From positions 1 through 43,364 of the forward strand of contig JAXHVQ010000039.1 of assembly GCA_034189065.1 (NCBI GenBank): 43,364 nt of DNA. Reading direction: 5' to 3'. This stretch comes from FACHB-1406 sp034189065. Its GTDB lineage: Bacteria > Cyanobacteriota > Cyanobacteriia > Cyanobacteriales > Spirulinaceae. The notes beneath the pieces were generated by a model that was not told the origin of the DNA, ran no database searches, and saw only the letters and a program-made list of their open reading frames with translations. The position numbers and the translations under genes are program-made. Shown piece by piece: positions 30,376 through 38,814 of this stretch (position 1 is the stretch's first letter; each line of letters begins with the position of its first letter).

Positions 30376-32430
30376 ATGGCTGTTTCACCCGACATTCAAA
30401 ACCGCGCGACGAGGTTGCGACAACAACTGCAAAAAGCCAACTATGCTTACTACGTCCTCGACAGTCCCGTCATGGAGGATGTGGTTTACGACCAATTATA
30501 TCGGCAACTGCAAGAATTAGAGGCGCAATATCCCCAACTGATCGTACCCGACAGTCCGACCCAACGAGTCGGCGATCGCCCCGCCGCCCAGTTTACCTCC
30601 GTCCGCCACAATATCTCCCTTTACAGTCTCGAAAATGCTTTCAACGCCGCAGAATTGGAGAAGTGGAACCAGCGATGGCAGCGTCATTTATCGTCTCCTT
30701 TATCGGAAAGTGTCGAATATGTATGCGAACTGAAAATTGACGGTTCCGCGATCGCGCTGACCTATGAAAAAGGGGTATTAGTACGAGGTGCGACGCGGGG
30801 CGATGGGACATCAGGCGAGGAAATCACGCAAAACGTTCGCACAATTCGGGCAATTCCCCTGCGGTTAAACTTAGAAAATCCGCCACCTGTAGTAGAAATT
30901 CGCGGAGAAGCCTTTTTGCCCCTCAATGAATTTAACCGCATCAACGCAGAACGCCAACAAGCCGGAGAATCTCAATTTGCCAATCCGCGCAACGCTGCTG
31001 CGGGGACGTTGCGCCAATTAGATCCCCAAATTGTCGATCGCCGTCGGTTGGACTTTTTTGCTTACACTTTACATCTTCGGGGCGCTTCAACCCCAGAGGG
31101 AGACGAAGGCGTACAATTTCCTCGCTCTCAATGGGAATCTCTCGAATTCTTACAACAAATGGGGTTGCGCGTCAACCCCAACCGCCAACTTTGTCAATCG
31201 TTGCAGGACGTTGAAGATTATTTTCAGCAATGGGATAGCCAGCGTAAGAATTTAGAGTACATGACCGACGGGGTTGTGGTCAAGCTCAATTCCTTTGAAT
31301 TGCAAGAGGATTTAGGATTCACGCAAAAATTTCCCCGTTGGGCGATCGCGCTTAAATATCCCGCCGAGGAAGTTCCCACCGTTGTCCGCGAAATTACTGT
31401 TAACGTCGGTCGTACCGGTGCGATTACCCCAATGGCAATTATGGAACCGGTTTTAGTCGCTGGAACGACAGTACAGCGAGCAACGTTGCACAATCGGGAG
31501 CGAATCAGCGAACTGGATATCCGCGTTGGCGATACAGTGGTAATTCGTAAAGCGGGGGAAATTATCCCCGAAGTCGTGCGCGTCCTTACCGAACTTCGTC
31601 CTCCCGAAACCCAACCTTACTCCATGCCAACCCATTGTCCCGAATGCGCCTCCCAACTGGTGCGTCCCCAAGGAGAAGCCGTAACCCGCTGCGTCAATGG
31701 TTCTTGTCCGGCAATTTTACGGGGAAGCTTAGTTCATTGGGCCTCGCGCGATGCAATGGATATTACGGGATTGGGAGAAAAAGTTGTCGAACAAATCGTC
31801 GGTCGAGAGTTAGTGCGATCGGTTGCAGATTTGTATGAGTTGACGGCGGAAAAATTGATGAGTTTGGAGCGAATGGGTCAAAAATCGGCGGAAAAGCTGG
31901 TTAAAGCCATCGCAAGGTCGAAGGAGCAAGCTTATGCGCGCGTTTTGTATGGTTTGGGAATTCGGTATGTAGGGAAAACCAACGCAGAATTGCTCGCCGA
32001 AGCCTTTGGCGCGATCGCGAAATTAAGTCAAGCGTCGGTTGAAGAATTAGAATCGGTTCGCGGCATTGGTTCGGAAATCGCGCAATCGGTTTGGCAATGG
32101 TTTAAAATCGATGCCAATCAAAGGCTAGTCGAGCGTTTGCAAGGAGCGGGTTTGAATTTTGGGAGCGAGGAAAATGCGATTTCCCCACCGTTGGAAGAGC
32201 AACCCTTAGCCGGTCAAGTGTTCGTTATTACCGGAAGTTTGCCCACGTTAGACCGAAAAGAAGTAGAGCAATTAATTAAAGGAGCGGGAGGAAAGGTGGC
32301 GAGTTCGGTAAGTCAGAAGACGAATTATTTAGTTGTGGGGGAAAAGGCAGGTTCTAAATTAGAAAAGGCGCAAAAGTTGGGTATTGTGCAATTAAATGAG
32401 GAGCAATTGCGAGAAAAATTGAGCTTTTGA
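30376..32430 (+). CDS. ligA: NAD+-dependent DNA ligase LigA
   Basis: A 684-residue replicative and repair DNA ligase. Domains in order: the Ia domain (Tyr-rich YAYYVLDSPVMEDVVYDQLY), the adenylation domain with the nucleophile K120 in CELKIDGSA, the OB fold (IRVGDTVVIRKAGEIIPEV), a four-Cys zinc finger (CPECASQL, CVNGSCP), HhH repeats (VRGIGSEIA among them) and a C-terminal BRCT domain (GQVFVITGSL, TNYLVVGEKAGSK). It is full length and canonical. STRRs flank the gene on both sides. Confidence 0.98.
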   Translation: MAVSPDIQNRATRLRQQLQKANYAYYVLDSPVMEDVVYDQLYRQLQELEAQYPQLIVPDSPTQRVGDRPAAQFTSVRHNISLYSLENAFNAAELEKWNQRWQRHLSSPLSESVEYVCELKIDGSAIALTYEKGVLVRGATRGDGTSGEEITQNVRTIRAIPLRLNLENPPPVVEIRGEAFLPLNEFNRINAERQQAGESQFANPRNAAAGTLRQLDPQIVDRRRLDFFAYTLHLRGASTPEGDEGVQFPRSQWESLEFLQQMGLRVNPNRQLCQSLQDVEDYFQQWDSQRKNLEYMTDGVVVKLNSFELQEDLGFTQKFPRWAIALKYPAEEVPTVVREITVNVGRTGAITPMAIMEPVLVAGTTVQRATLHNRERISELDIRVGDTVVIRKAGEIIPEVVRVLTELRPPETQPYSMPTHCPECASQLVRPQGEAVTRCVNGSCPAILRGSLVHWASRDAMDITGLGEKVVEQIVGRELVRSVADLYELTAEKLMSLERMGQKSAEKLVKAIARSKEQAYARVLYGLGIRYVGKTNAELLAEAFGAIAKLSQASVEELESVRGIGSEIAQSVWQWFKIDANQRLVERLQGAGLNFGSEENAISPPLEEQPLAGQVFVITGSLPTLDRKEVEQLIKGAGGKVASSVSQKTNYLVVGEKAGSKLEKAQKLGIVQLNEEQLREKLSF

Positions 32431-32767
32431 TATAAAGCTATTTGTTTCTTTAGGCAAAATAAATGAATGACTTGAGAAAATTCAACTTAGGTGAATCCGC
32501 TTCTTTCATTGCTGGGATTGTCTTCTCTTCTTGGGTAGATAAAATTTGCTTTGAATGCGAATAAACTGTTCGGCTTTTAAACTGCGTTGCTAAATTCTCC
32601 GCAAGGCAGCTATGCTGAAGGCAGGCTTCGGCTAACGCTCAGCCTAAAGAGGGCACCAAGTAAATTCCCAATTTAAATGCGCCTCAGCTTATCCTCTAAC
32701 AATTATTCATTATTCATTATTCATTGTTCATTGTTCATTATTCATTATTCACTATTCATTAACTCCT
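32431..32767. other. intergenic region with STRR
   Basis: The tract lies between convergent ligA and the PLD-like gene. A 33-codon open frame at 32463-32564 (MNDLRKFNLGESASFIAGIV) has no support beyond its ATG. Positions 32701-32760 are a heptanucleotide array (ATTATTC/ATTGTTC). Confidence 0.5.
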
Positions 32768-34417
32768 TTACCAAGTCACTCGTCCCGCTAATTGAGCGCG
32801 CGTACTCGGTCCAATTCCCGAAACGCGATCGTCGAAATCATCGAGGGAGGTAAAAGGTTGTTGTTGTCGCGCTGCAATAATGCGTTGTGCGAGTGCCGGA
32901 CCAATGCCGGGTAAGGTTTCTAACTCAGCTTGCGCGGCAGTATTGAGGTTGACAATGGCGCTTGTCGGCGAATTTGTGGGCGTACTAATTTGAGGACAAT
33001 CTCGCTGTTGCGCCTCGATTTTCTGTTGAACGCTGACAGGAACGCCGAGAACTGCGCGACTGTACAACCGTTCAAATTCCCGTTCAAAATGCGCTGCAAC
33101 CACTGGATTTTCGATCGCTAAAAGGGTTTCATCATTGGTATGATTGGCAGCAGCAGACCAATTGTGAGACCCGGTAACGACGATTTTCCCATCGATCGCG
33201 CCAAATTTGTGATGGAGTTTATCGCCGGGAGGGAGTTGAGGGATGCCAACGGTGGTAACGGGACGCTGCCAGGGACGATTATCGGCTTCGTATTTGCAGC
33301 GATCGCTTAATGCCACTCCTAATAAATCCAATCCTTCGCTATAATTGCGAAAGGCAAAGCTGCGATCGATTAATGCTTTGACCTCTACGCCTTGTTGGTG
33401 GCGCGTTTCGAGGATATTTGCCAAAGGTTGGTCGGAGAAGACAAATAGGGCTAAATGGGCTGACTGAGTGGCGCGCTGAAGCTGAGTGCCGATTAAACCA
33501 TTGCTACTGAGACTCCAAGGTTGGGACGGGGAAAGGGGAGAAAATTGCAAGGTTACGGCGGACTGACCGATTTGCAAGCGTTGTGCCGGACGGTAGGGTT
33601 TTTGCAGTCCAAACTGACTATCGGGTTGTCCCCCCGGGCCGTCGCCCCAAAGTAGGTTAAATTCTTGCACAAATAAACCGGCTAAGTTGCGGTCTTTAAT
33701 GACTAATAAATGGTTTGCATTGCCGCGACTTTCGGGAGTATCAAAGTCGCCGTGAATGCCGCTGGGGGTGAAGTTTGCAGAACCCGTAACAACTGTTGCG
33801 CCGTCGATAACGATAAATTTATGGTGCATCAGTCCCGTTCCTTTACTGCCGTCGGCGGTGTCGTCGAGGAGGGGGACTCTTGCATTGCGCAAAATCGTCA
33901 GTGCGTCGCCTTGGTTGGTTTCTTCGGGGGTAAGTCTGCCGTCTTGGTTGCTGTCGGCAAGGGCGAGAAATTCGTCATAGCGATCGCGTTTTCGTGGATC
34001 GAATTGAGCGATTTCGGCTGGGGTAAAGTCACTCCAAGGACGGCTGTAGGTATTTTCGAGTACCACTCGAACCGTTACGCCGGCTTGATGGCGTTGGGCG
34101 ATGGCTTTGGCTATTTGGGGCAAGCGCAATTCTTGTACGGCAACTTCTATAGTCGATTGGGCTGAGGCGATCGCCGTAACGATAATTTGTTCGAGATTGT
34201 CGCCTTCGCGGGTAATTTTTCGGTAAGTTTCGGTATAATTTGCCCCTTTTGCCGGATTGTGGTTGGTATAAACTTGTATGAAGGGGTCTTGGGGAAGGGG
34301 ATCGGGTCGTGCGGTTGCCGTTGAGGTGGATTTTTGCTGGTAAAAACCGAAGGCGATCGCGAGACAAAATGTAGCGAGTAGTAGAAGTAGCCAAATCCGC
34401 GATCGGCGAAGTTTCAC
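32768..34417 (-). CDS. exported phospholipase-D-like nuclease with EF-hand-like and HhH segments
   Basis: A 549-residue protein. A signal peptide or anchor occupies residues 5-25. Two PLD half-domains carry HxK...D motifs: HHKFIVID with H198, K200, D205 and HHKFGAID with H402, K404, D409, each followed by VVTGSxN. Inserted in the first half is a calcium-loop-like DSNQDGRLTPEE (155-166). The C-terminal 65 residues are a ComEA-type helix-hairpin-helix DNA-binding domain (LNTAAQAELETLPGIGPALA). The combination predicts a secreted or periplasmic DNA-cutting enzyme, perhaps in DNA uptake or scavenging, rather than a lipase. That function is inferred. Confidence 0.83.
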   Translation of the reverse strand: MKLRRSRIWLLLLLATFCLAIAFGFYQQKSTSTATARPDPLPQDPFIQVYTNHNPAKGANYTETYRKITREGDNLEQIIVTAIASAQSTIEVAVQELRLPQIAKAIAQRHQAGVTVRVVLENTYSRPWSDFTPAEIAQFDPRKRDRYDEFLALADSNQDGRLTPEETNQGDALTILRNARVPLLDDTADGSKGTGLMHHKFIVIDGATVVTGSANFTPSGIHGDFDTPESRGNANHLLVIKDRNLAGLFVQEFNLLWGDGPGGQPDSQFGLQKPYRPAQRLQIGQSAVTLQFSPLSPSQPWSLSSNGLIGTQLQRATQSAHLALFVFSDQPLANILETRHQQGVEVKALIDRSFAFRNYSEGLDLLGVALSDRCKYEADNRPWQRPVTTVGIPQLPPGDKLHHKFGAIDGKIVVTGSHNWSAAANHTNDETLLAIENPVVAAHFEREFERLYSRAVLGVPVSVQQKIEAQQRDCPQISTPTNSPTSAIVNLNTAAQAELETLPGIGPALAQRIIAARQQQPFTSLDDFDDRVSGIGPSTRAQLAGRVTW

Positions 34418-34799
34418 GTTCCCCTCCTTACAACTTGTTTAAACGCGATCGGACTTAATTATACGCTTTTATTGTCCCGGTACAAGCGACGCGGTTATTC
34501 AGTTAGTCTTTTTTGTAAGGAAGAATGAGTTAGCTGTGTTGCCGAGTCGATGGCGCGATCGCATTGGGCGAAAATAGAGCGCGATCGCGCATTGGCTGCT
34601 AAACTCTATAAAGACGGGACTTACGCAGCGACATGACCTATAGCGGTAACGGTGCGTTACGCTTCCCTAACGACACCCTACCCATAGGGACATGACCATA
34701 GTAACGGTGCGTTACGCTTCGCTAACGGCACCCTACCCATAGAGGCTGTGCATAAATCCTAAAAGAACTGTATTTCGTACCTAAGCGAACCCAACCCCT
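34418..34799. other. repeat-filled leader of the ParA-fusion operon
   Basis: It holds the divergent promoters of the PLD-like gene and the ParA-fusion operon, plus the tandem palindromic duplication listed separately. No small gene is visible. I could not identify a convincing promoter or ribosome-binding site for the GTG at 34800. Confidence 0.4.
34630..34743. repeat. tandem duplication of a palindromic repeat
   Basis: Two similar units (34630-34688 and 34689-34743) each begin GACATGACC. Each contains GGTGCGTTACGCTT and then ACACCCTACCC or GGCACCCTACCC. Each unit embeds the interspersed palindrome seen at 440-469. Confidence 0.75.
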
Positions 34800-36215
34800 G
34801 TGAGTTTCAACCCCGACCTATGCCGCAACGAGAGCGAAGTTGAGAGTAAGTTAATCGTACAATACTTACTGCCTCAACTCGGTTACTCGCCCGAAACATG
34901 GCATCAAGAAATTGCCTTTGGCAGCATTCGTTTAGATTTCCTAGCTTTTGCAACGCAAGTCGTTCCTTTTGTTTTGGACGATAGTTCGCCGTTGAGCGTG
35001 ATTTTCGAGGCGAAGCATCCCAGGGAAAATTTGGACAACCACGTTCGCAAGCTCAAGCGCTACTTAACCAGTTTAAACGTTCGTTACGCTTTGTTGACCA
35101 ACGGGAGAGAAATTCGGATTTATGAAAGAATAGCAGGAAGCGTTCAACTGCGTTTTCATTGTTTGGGACAGAACCTCGAATCAAACTTTGATACAATCAA
35201 GAAATTAATTGGTCGGAATAGACCTGAAAATCCGGTAAATTCTGTCGATCGAGCGAGACCAAAACAGACAGAAGCGCCCAATAGTTTGCCAACTGTCGTT
35301 AGTCCGAATTCAGAAATAAAAAATCATAGTATCATGCAAACAATAGCAATTTATCATCATAAAGGCGGCGTTGGTAAAACAACTGTTTCTGTGAATTTGG
35401 CTGCCGCACTCCGCAAGCAAGGCAAGCGGGTTCTTCTAGTAGACATAGATGCTCAAGCAAATACAACTTTTGCAACAGGATTAATTAAATTTCAGTTTGA
35501 AGAGGATGATGATATTAAGGAACGCAATATTTTTAACTTACTAGAAACCAGTACATTGAATTTCATACCCGACATAGTTAGAAAATCTAGTGGTTTTAGT
35601 AATCCAGAAATCGATGTGATTCCTTCTCACATTACTATGATTGAGCGGCAACATAAACTGGTTAAGTCGGGAACCAGCCGACTTAGACTTGCTAGAAAGT
35701 TGGAAAAAGTAAAAGATGAGTATGATGTTGTCATAATCGATACACCTCCCTCTCTAGATTTGTACGCTCAAGTCGCCTTAACAGCAGCAGACTATTTAAT
35801 TATACCCTCAGATTTAAGACCCTTTTCCAATCAGGGATTAGCTAGCGTACAACGGTTTATTAAGGAGGAAATTGATGAAAATAGAGAAGGACTCGGTAAA
35901 AATTCCCTCGAAATAATGGGAGTTTTACCTTCAAAAATACCGACTAACTCAAAATATCAGCAATATACTTTTCCAAAGCAAAGACAGGTCATTCCAGACC
36001 GCTATCATTTACCTTTGATGGAAACTTCTATTTCTGAAAGAACTCCCTTATATACTTGTCTCAATAGAACGATTCCTATGGGAAATCTTGATATTCCCGA
36101 TCCAAAATCTATTATTGATTTTGCGGAAATAGAAAATAATTCTTCGGCAGAAGTAGCTGCTAATGAGTTTGAAGCGCTAGCGTTAGAAGTTTTAGATAAA
36201 ATGGGGATTAAATAA
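34800..36215 (+). CDS. HsdR_N-like nuclease domain fused to a ParA-family ATPase
   Basis: A 471-residue two-domain protein. Residues 8-135 resemble the N-terminal PD-(D/E)XK domain of type I restriction HsdR proteins: SKLIVQYLLPQLGY, then D46 (IRLDFLAF), E70-x-K72 (VIFEAKHP) and YALLTNGREIRIYE. A linker (136-178) follows. Residues 179-471 are a complete ParA/Soj ATPase with deviant Walker A KGGVGKTT (188-195), VDIDAQANTT and VVIIDTPPSLD. An internal ATG (residue 179, at 35334) could give a stand-alone ATPase. The GTG start has weak support. The gene is more AT-rich than its neighbours, suggesting transfer. The next gene overlaps its stop by one base. Confidence 0.82.
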   Translation: MSFNPDLCRNESEVESKLIVQYLLPQLGYSPETWHQEIAFGSIRLDFLAFATQVVPFVLDDSSPLSVIFEAKHPRENLDNHVRKLKRYLTSLNVRYALLTNGREIRIYERIAGSVQLRFHCLGQNLESNFDTIKKLIGRNRPENPVNSVDRARPKQTEAPNSLPTVVSPNSEIKNHSIMQTIAIYHHKGGVGKTTVSVNLAAALRKQGKRVLLVDIDAQANTTFATGLIKFQFEEDDDIKERNIFNLLETSTLNFIPDIVRKSSGFSNPEIDVIPSHITMIERQHKLVKSGTSRLRLARKLEKVKDEYDVVIIDTPPSLDLYAQVALTAADYLIIPSDLRPFSNQGLASVQRFIKEEIDENREGLGKNSLEIMGVLPSKIPTNSKYQQYTFPKQRQVIPDRYHLPLMETSISERTPLYTCLNRTIPMGNLDIPDPKSIIDFAEIENNSSAEVAANEFEALALEVLDKMGIK

Positions 36216-37078
36216 TGCTAAACTTTTTAACTATTGATTTAGAAAGCATTACTTCTTCTCAACTGCGTTCTAGTTTTTCGGAAGCACAGCTAGAAAGACT
36301 CGCCGATGCAATTATAGCTGCTGGGGGCGTAGCTAGTCCGATTTTGTTAAAGAAAACGGGTTTTGAAAAGTATGAAATTTTAGAGAGACATTTTGAATAT
36401 TACGGTGCAGTTAGAGCTTCTGAGAAGGAACCTAAAAGACCAGAGTTAACCGAAGTTAATGCTTTAATCGTCTCAGAAGCGGATGAACCGGCGGTTGAAA
36501 CCCAACTTAGCGCTATGTCGCCAACGAAAGAACCGTCAAAAATCGTCCCAGAAGCGGACAAACCAGCAGTTGAAACGCAGCTTAGTGCTACTTCGCCAAC
36601 GAAAGAACCGTTAAAGGAAGTTAGTGTTGAAAATTCTTCGAGTTTCGATTTGCGACTCACTAAGGTCGAACTGCGGTTTGAAAAATTAATTAACGATTTG
36701 AGAGCTGAAGAGGCACAAAAGCAGCAGAAATTGGAGGAAAGACTGAATAGTCTTGAAAGTCAAATTGTGCCTCTACAGAAGCCTTCAAAGGACAGTCAAA
36801 CTACGCCTCCACCTCCAAAGGCAACTTCAGACGAAAGTAAAACTATACCCTTAAAAAATCCCTTAGACCAACTTAACAACTTAGACGAAGCAGAACTATC
36901 TGTAAAGCTGGAGCGTTCTAGAATTCGTACACCTCAAAAAATGGCAGCAGCAATTGCGAACGCTAGAAAGAAAAAGCCCGAACAAAAGTTCGAGAATTAT
37001 CAAGATGTTATTAATTCGGTTAAAGGGTTAGGAGACAGAAGAATGCTAACAATTATTGACGATTGGTCGCGTCAATAA
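36215..37078 (+). CDS. ParB-N-like/coiled-coil/HhH partner protein
   Basis: A 287-residue protein. Residues 3-70 resemble a small ParB N-terminal domain (IDLESITSSQLRSSFSEAQL, LADAIIAAGGVASPILLKK, YEILERHFEYYGAVRA). Residues 87-134 are an imperfect tandem repeat of about 24 residues (EADEPAVETQLSA and EADKPAVETQLSA). Residues 145-187 form a likely coiled coil. The C-terminal 45 residues include a helix-hairpin-helix-like motif (YQDVINSVKGLGDRRMLTII). The start overlaps the ParA-fusion stop (TAATG). The probable role is the DNA-binding partner of that ATPase. No family name is recognised for the full protein. Confidence 0.72.
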   Translation: MLNFLTIDLESITSSQLRSSFSEAQLERLADAIIAAGGVASPILLKKTGFEKYEILERHFEYYGAVRASEKEPKRPELTEVNALIVSEADEPAVETQLSAMSPTKEPSKIVPEADKPAVETQLSATSPTKEPLKEVSVENSSSFDLRLTKVELRFEKLINDLRAEEAQKQQKLEERLNSLESQIVPLQKPSKDSQTTPPPPKATSDESKTIPLKNPLDQLNNLDEAELSVKLERSRIRTPQKMAAAIANARKKKPEQKFENYQDVINSVKGLGDRRMLTIIDDWSRQ

Positions 37079-37189
37079 AAAACTGACCGAGTTTCCAATC
37101 AACCGACCCAATCAATTTATTTAATTAACCTTTGCGGCTACCGTAAAACCGCCTCAACTACGAACCGCACGCGATGTCGTTCCGATACG

Positions 37190-37209
37190 CGCTTCGCGAT
37201 CGCGAAGCG
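37190..37209. repeat. 20-bp palindrome centred on HIP1
   Basis: CGCTTCGCGA is joined to TCGCGAAGCG, a perfect palindrome around CGATCG. A related GATACGCGCTTCGCGAT stretch lies at about 40005-40021. Both are intergenic. Confidence 0.7.
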
Positions 37210-37243
37210 TGCGTGAATGCGCTAACGAGTACATACGCGCTTT

Positions 37244-37375
37244 TTAATCCTCATGATCCTCAAAGGGATCGCTGAGTTCGGCTGAAGGCGCGCCAAAGGA
37301 CATATAAATCGAATAGACCGCGATCGCCACCAGCGAAATGCCAATGCTTATGATAATAACTGTTGCAGGTTCCAT
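37244..37375 (-). CDS. psbN: PsbN, photosystem II assembly factor
   Basis: A 43-residue single-span membrane protein beginning MEPATVIIISIGISLVAIAV and ending PSAELSDPFEDHED. It is the classic PsbN sequence, complete and of standard length. PsbN is needed for early PSII reaction-centre assembly rather than being a PSII subunit. It is divergent from psbH across 85 bases, the usual cyanobacterial and chloroplast arrangement. Confidence 0.95.
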   Translation of the reverse strand: MEPATVIIISIGISLVAIAVYSIYMSFGAPSAELSDPFEDHED

Positions 37376-37460
37376 AAATAAGTAACAGAGACGAGACGAG
37401 ATACCCTTATAATATTACAGAACATTAACAAAAATATCATAGATACAGTATCGAGGGACT

Positions 37461-37664
37461 ATGGCACAACAAACGCGGTTAGGAAACCTACTCAGACCTC
37501 TCAACTCGGAGTACGGTAAAGTATCTCCGGGCTGGGGAACAACACCGCTCATGGCCGTCTTCATGATCTTATTCTTCCTGTTTTTGGTCATTATCTTGCA
37601 GATTTACAACTCCGATCTGCTGCTCAACAACGTTAACGTAGACTGGAGGAGTCTGGGGAACTAA
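37461..37664 (+). CDS. psbH: photosystem II 10-kDa protein PsbH
   Basis: A 67-residue PSII core subunit with one transmembrane helix (PLMAVFMILFFLFLVIILQI), preceded by the conserved TRLGNLLRPLNSEYGKVSPGWGTTP (given here only as a position, residues 5-29) and followed by SDLLLNNVNVDW. It helps stabilise CP47 and Q-site electron transfer. Divergent from psbN. A strong intrinsic terminator follows 43 bases after the stop, before tatA. Confidence 0.97.
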   Translation: MAQQTRLGNLLRPLNSEYGKVSPGWGTTPLMAVFMILFFLFLVIILQIYNSDLLLNNVNVDWRSLGN

Positions 37665-37706
37665 CCTCAAATCTTCCTCGAATTCGAGAACCTTCGAGCA
37701 TTCCGT

Positions 37707-37729
37707 CCCGGATTCGTCCGGGTTTTTTT
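37707..37729 (+). terminator. intrinsic terminator of psbH
   Basis: CCCGGA, a TTCG tetraloop and TCCGGG followed by seven T residues. This textbook rho-independent terminator lies between psbH and tatA. Confidence 0.92.
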
Positions 37730-37751
37730 CCGCCTAAATTCATTGACAATC

Positions 37752-38045
37752 ATGAACATTTTTGGTATTGGCTTGCCCGAGATGATGCTCATCTTCGTCA
37801 TCGCCCTTCTCATTTTTGGACCGAAGAAGCTTCCCGAAATCGGTCGCAGTTTAGGAAAAGCCCTTCGCAGCTTCCAGGAAGCATCCAACGAATTCCAAAG
37901 CGAACTCAAACGGGAAGCCCAACAACTCGAAGAGTCTGTCAAAATGACAGCCCAACTCGACTCCTCGGCAAATTCTGAAACTAGCGAAACTGGCAACAGC
38001 GAAGAAGAAGCACCCCACAGCGAGAAAGAAACTCAACAAACTTAA
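37752..38045 (+). CDS. tatA: twin-arginine translocase subunit TatA/E
   Basis: A 97-residue protein. The short N-terminal helix (LPEMMLIFVIALLIFGP) and the FGPKKLPEIGRSLGKALRSF amphipathic helix are diagnostic, followed by a long acidic Ser/Glu tail. It forms the Tat pore that exports folded proteins across thylakoid and plasma membranes. The ATG at 37752 is preferred to a TTG three codons upstream. It sits behind the psbH terminator, so it probably has its own promoter in the 22-base gap or depends on readthrough. Confidence 0.93.
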   Translation: MNIFGIGLPEMMLIFVIALLIFGPKKLPEIGRSLGKALRSFQEASNEFQSELKREAQQLEESVKMTAQLDSSANSETSETGNSEEEAPHSEKETQQT

Positions 38046-38100
38046 CTTAAAACACGAGTTGCGCGCATCCGACTGAATCTTACTCCCCCCTCGCCCAACC

Positions 38101-38814
38101 TCAATGGTCGCTTTCTGGCTCGGGAGGTTCAAAACGATAGCCGTACCCTCTGATAGTTTTAATCAAAGAGGGCTTAGAAGAGTCCACTTCAATTTTCTTG
38201 CGAATTTGACCGATATGAACGTCCACAACGCGCTGGTCGCCCACAATTTCGGAATAGTCCCACACCTCATTAATGAGAATCGGGCGCGAAAGGGCTTGAC
38301 CGGGGCGACTCGCCAGAAAATAAAGCAGGTCGAATTCGAGGGCCGTAAACTGTACGATATTCCCGCTCACCTTGACCTCGCGACGCTCTGGGTCGATGGT
38401 TAGGAAATCGAAGACAAGAGGTTGCTTGGTGGGAGAAGGCGTAACGGTTCGATGGCGCTTGAGAATCGCGCTGACTCGAAATTCCAGCTCTTGTAAGTCA
38501 AAAGGTTTGGTGAGGTAGTCATCGGCCCCCTTGCGGAAGCCCGTTGCTTTATCTTCGGTATCGGTACGACTGGTTAACATGAGAACGAAGACATCAGTCC
38601 GCTTCTGCATTTCCTCGCAGAGGTTGTAACCGAGTGCATCGGGCAAGTTGACATCGAGAATAACCAAATCTGGATTGAATTGGGAAAATATTTCCAGAGC
38701 AGCCTTTCCGTGGTCGGCAGATTCCATCTGATAATTTTTCTGGCTCAGGAAGCGCAGGATCAAATTTCGGATTGCGGGATCGTCATCCACAACAAGAATT
38801 TTGGCAGGTGACAT
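38101..38814 (-). CDS. OmpR/PhoB-family response regulator
   Basis: A 237-residue two-domain regulator. The receiver has the acidic pocket (VVDDD), phospho-acceptor D54 (VILDVNLP) and the LTKPFD Lys. The C-terminal winged helix includes VQFTALEFDLLYFLA and VVDVHIGQIRKKIE, ending RGYGYRFEPP. The sequence does not fit RpaA or RpaB closely, so no symbol is given. No histidine kinase gene is adjacent. It converges with tatA. Confidence 0.92.
   Translation of the reverse strand: MSPAKILVVDDDPAIRNLILRFLSQKNYQMESADHGKAALEIFSQFNPDLVILDVNLPDALGYNLCEEMQKRTDVFVLMLTSRTDTEDKATGFRKGADDYLTKPFDLQELEFRVSAILKRHRTVTPSPTKQPLVFDFLTIDPERREVKVSGNIVQFTALEFDLLYFLASRPGQALSRPILINEVWDYSEIVGDQRVVDVHIGQIRKKIEVDSSKPSLIKTIRGYGYRFEPPEPESDH

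Noticed and set aside
34800..37078. McdA/McdB carboxysome-positioning pair
   Set aside because: No carboxysome genes are nearby, the ATPase has an extra nuclease-like domain, and the partner has a ParB-N-like start and HhH end not expected of McdB.
38101..38814. Assignment as RpaB (Ycf27) because of closeness to psbH and tatA
   Set aside because: The receiver sequence (FRKGADDYLTKPFD, DVNLPDALGYNLCEEM) differs from what I know of RpaA and RpaB, so only the OmpR family is supported.
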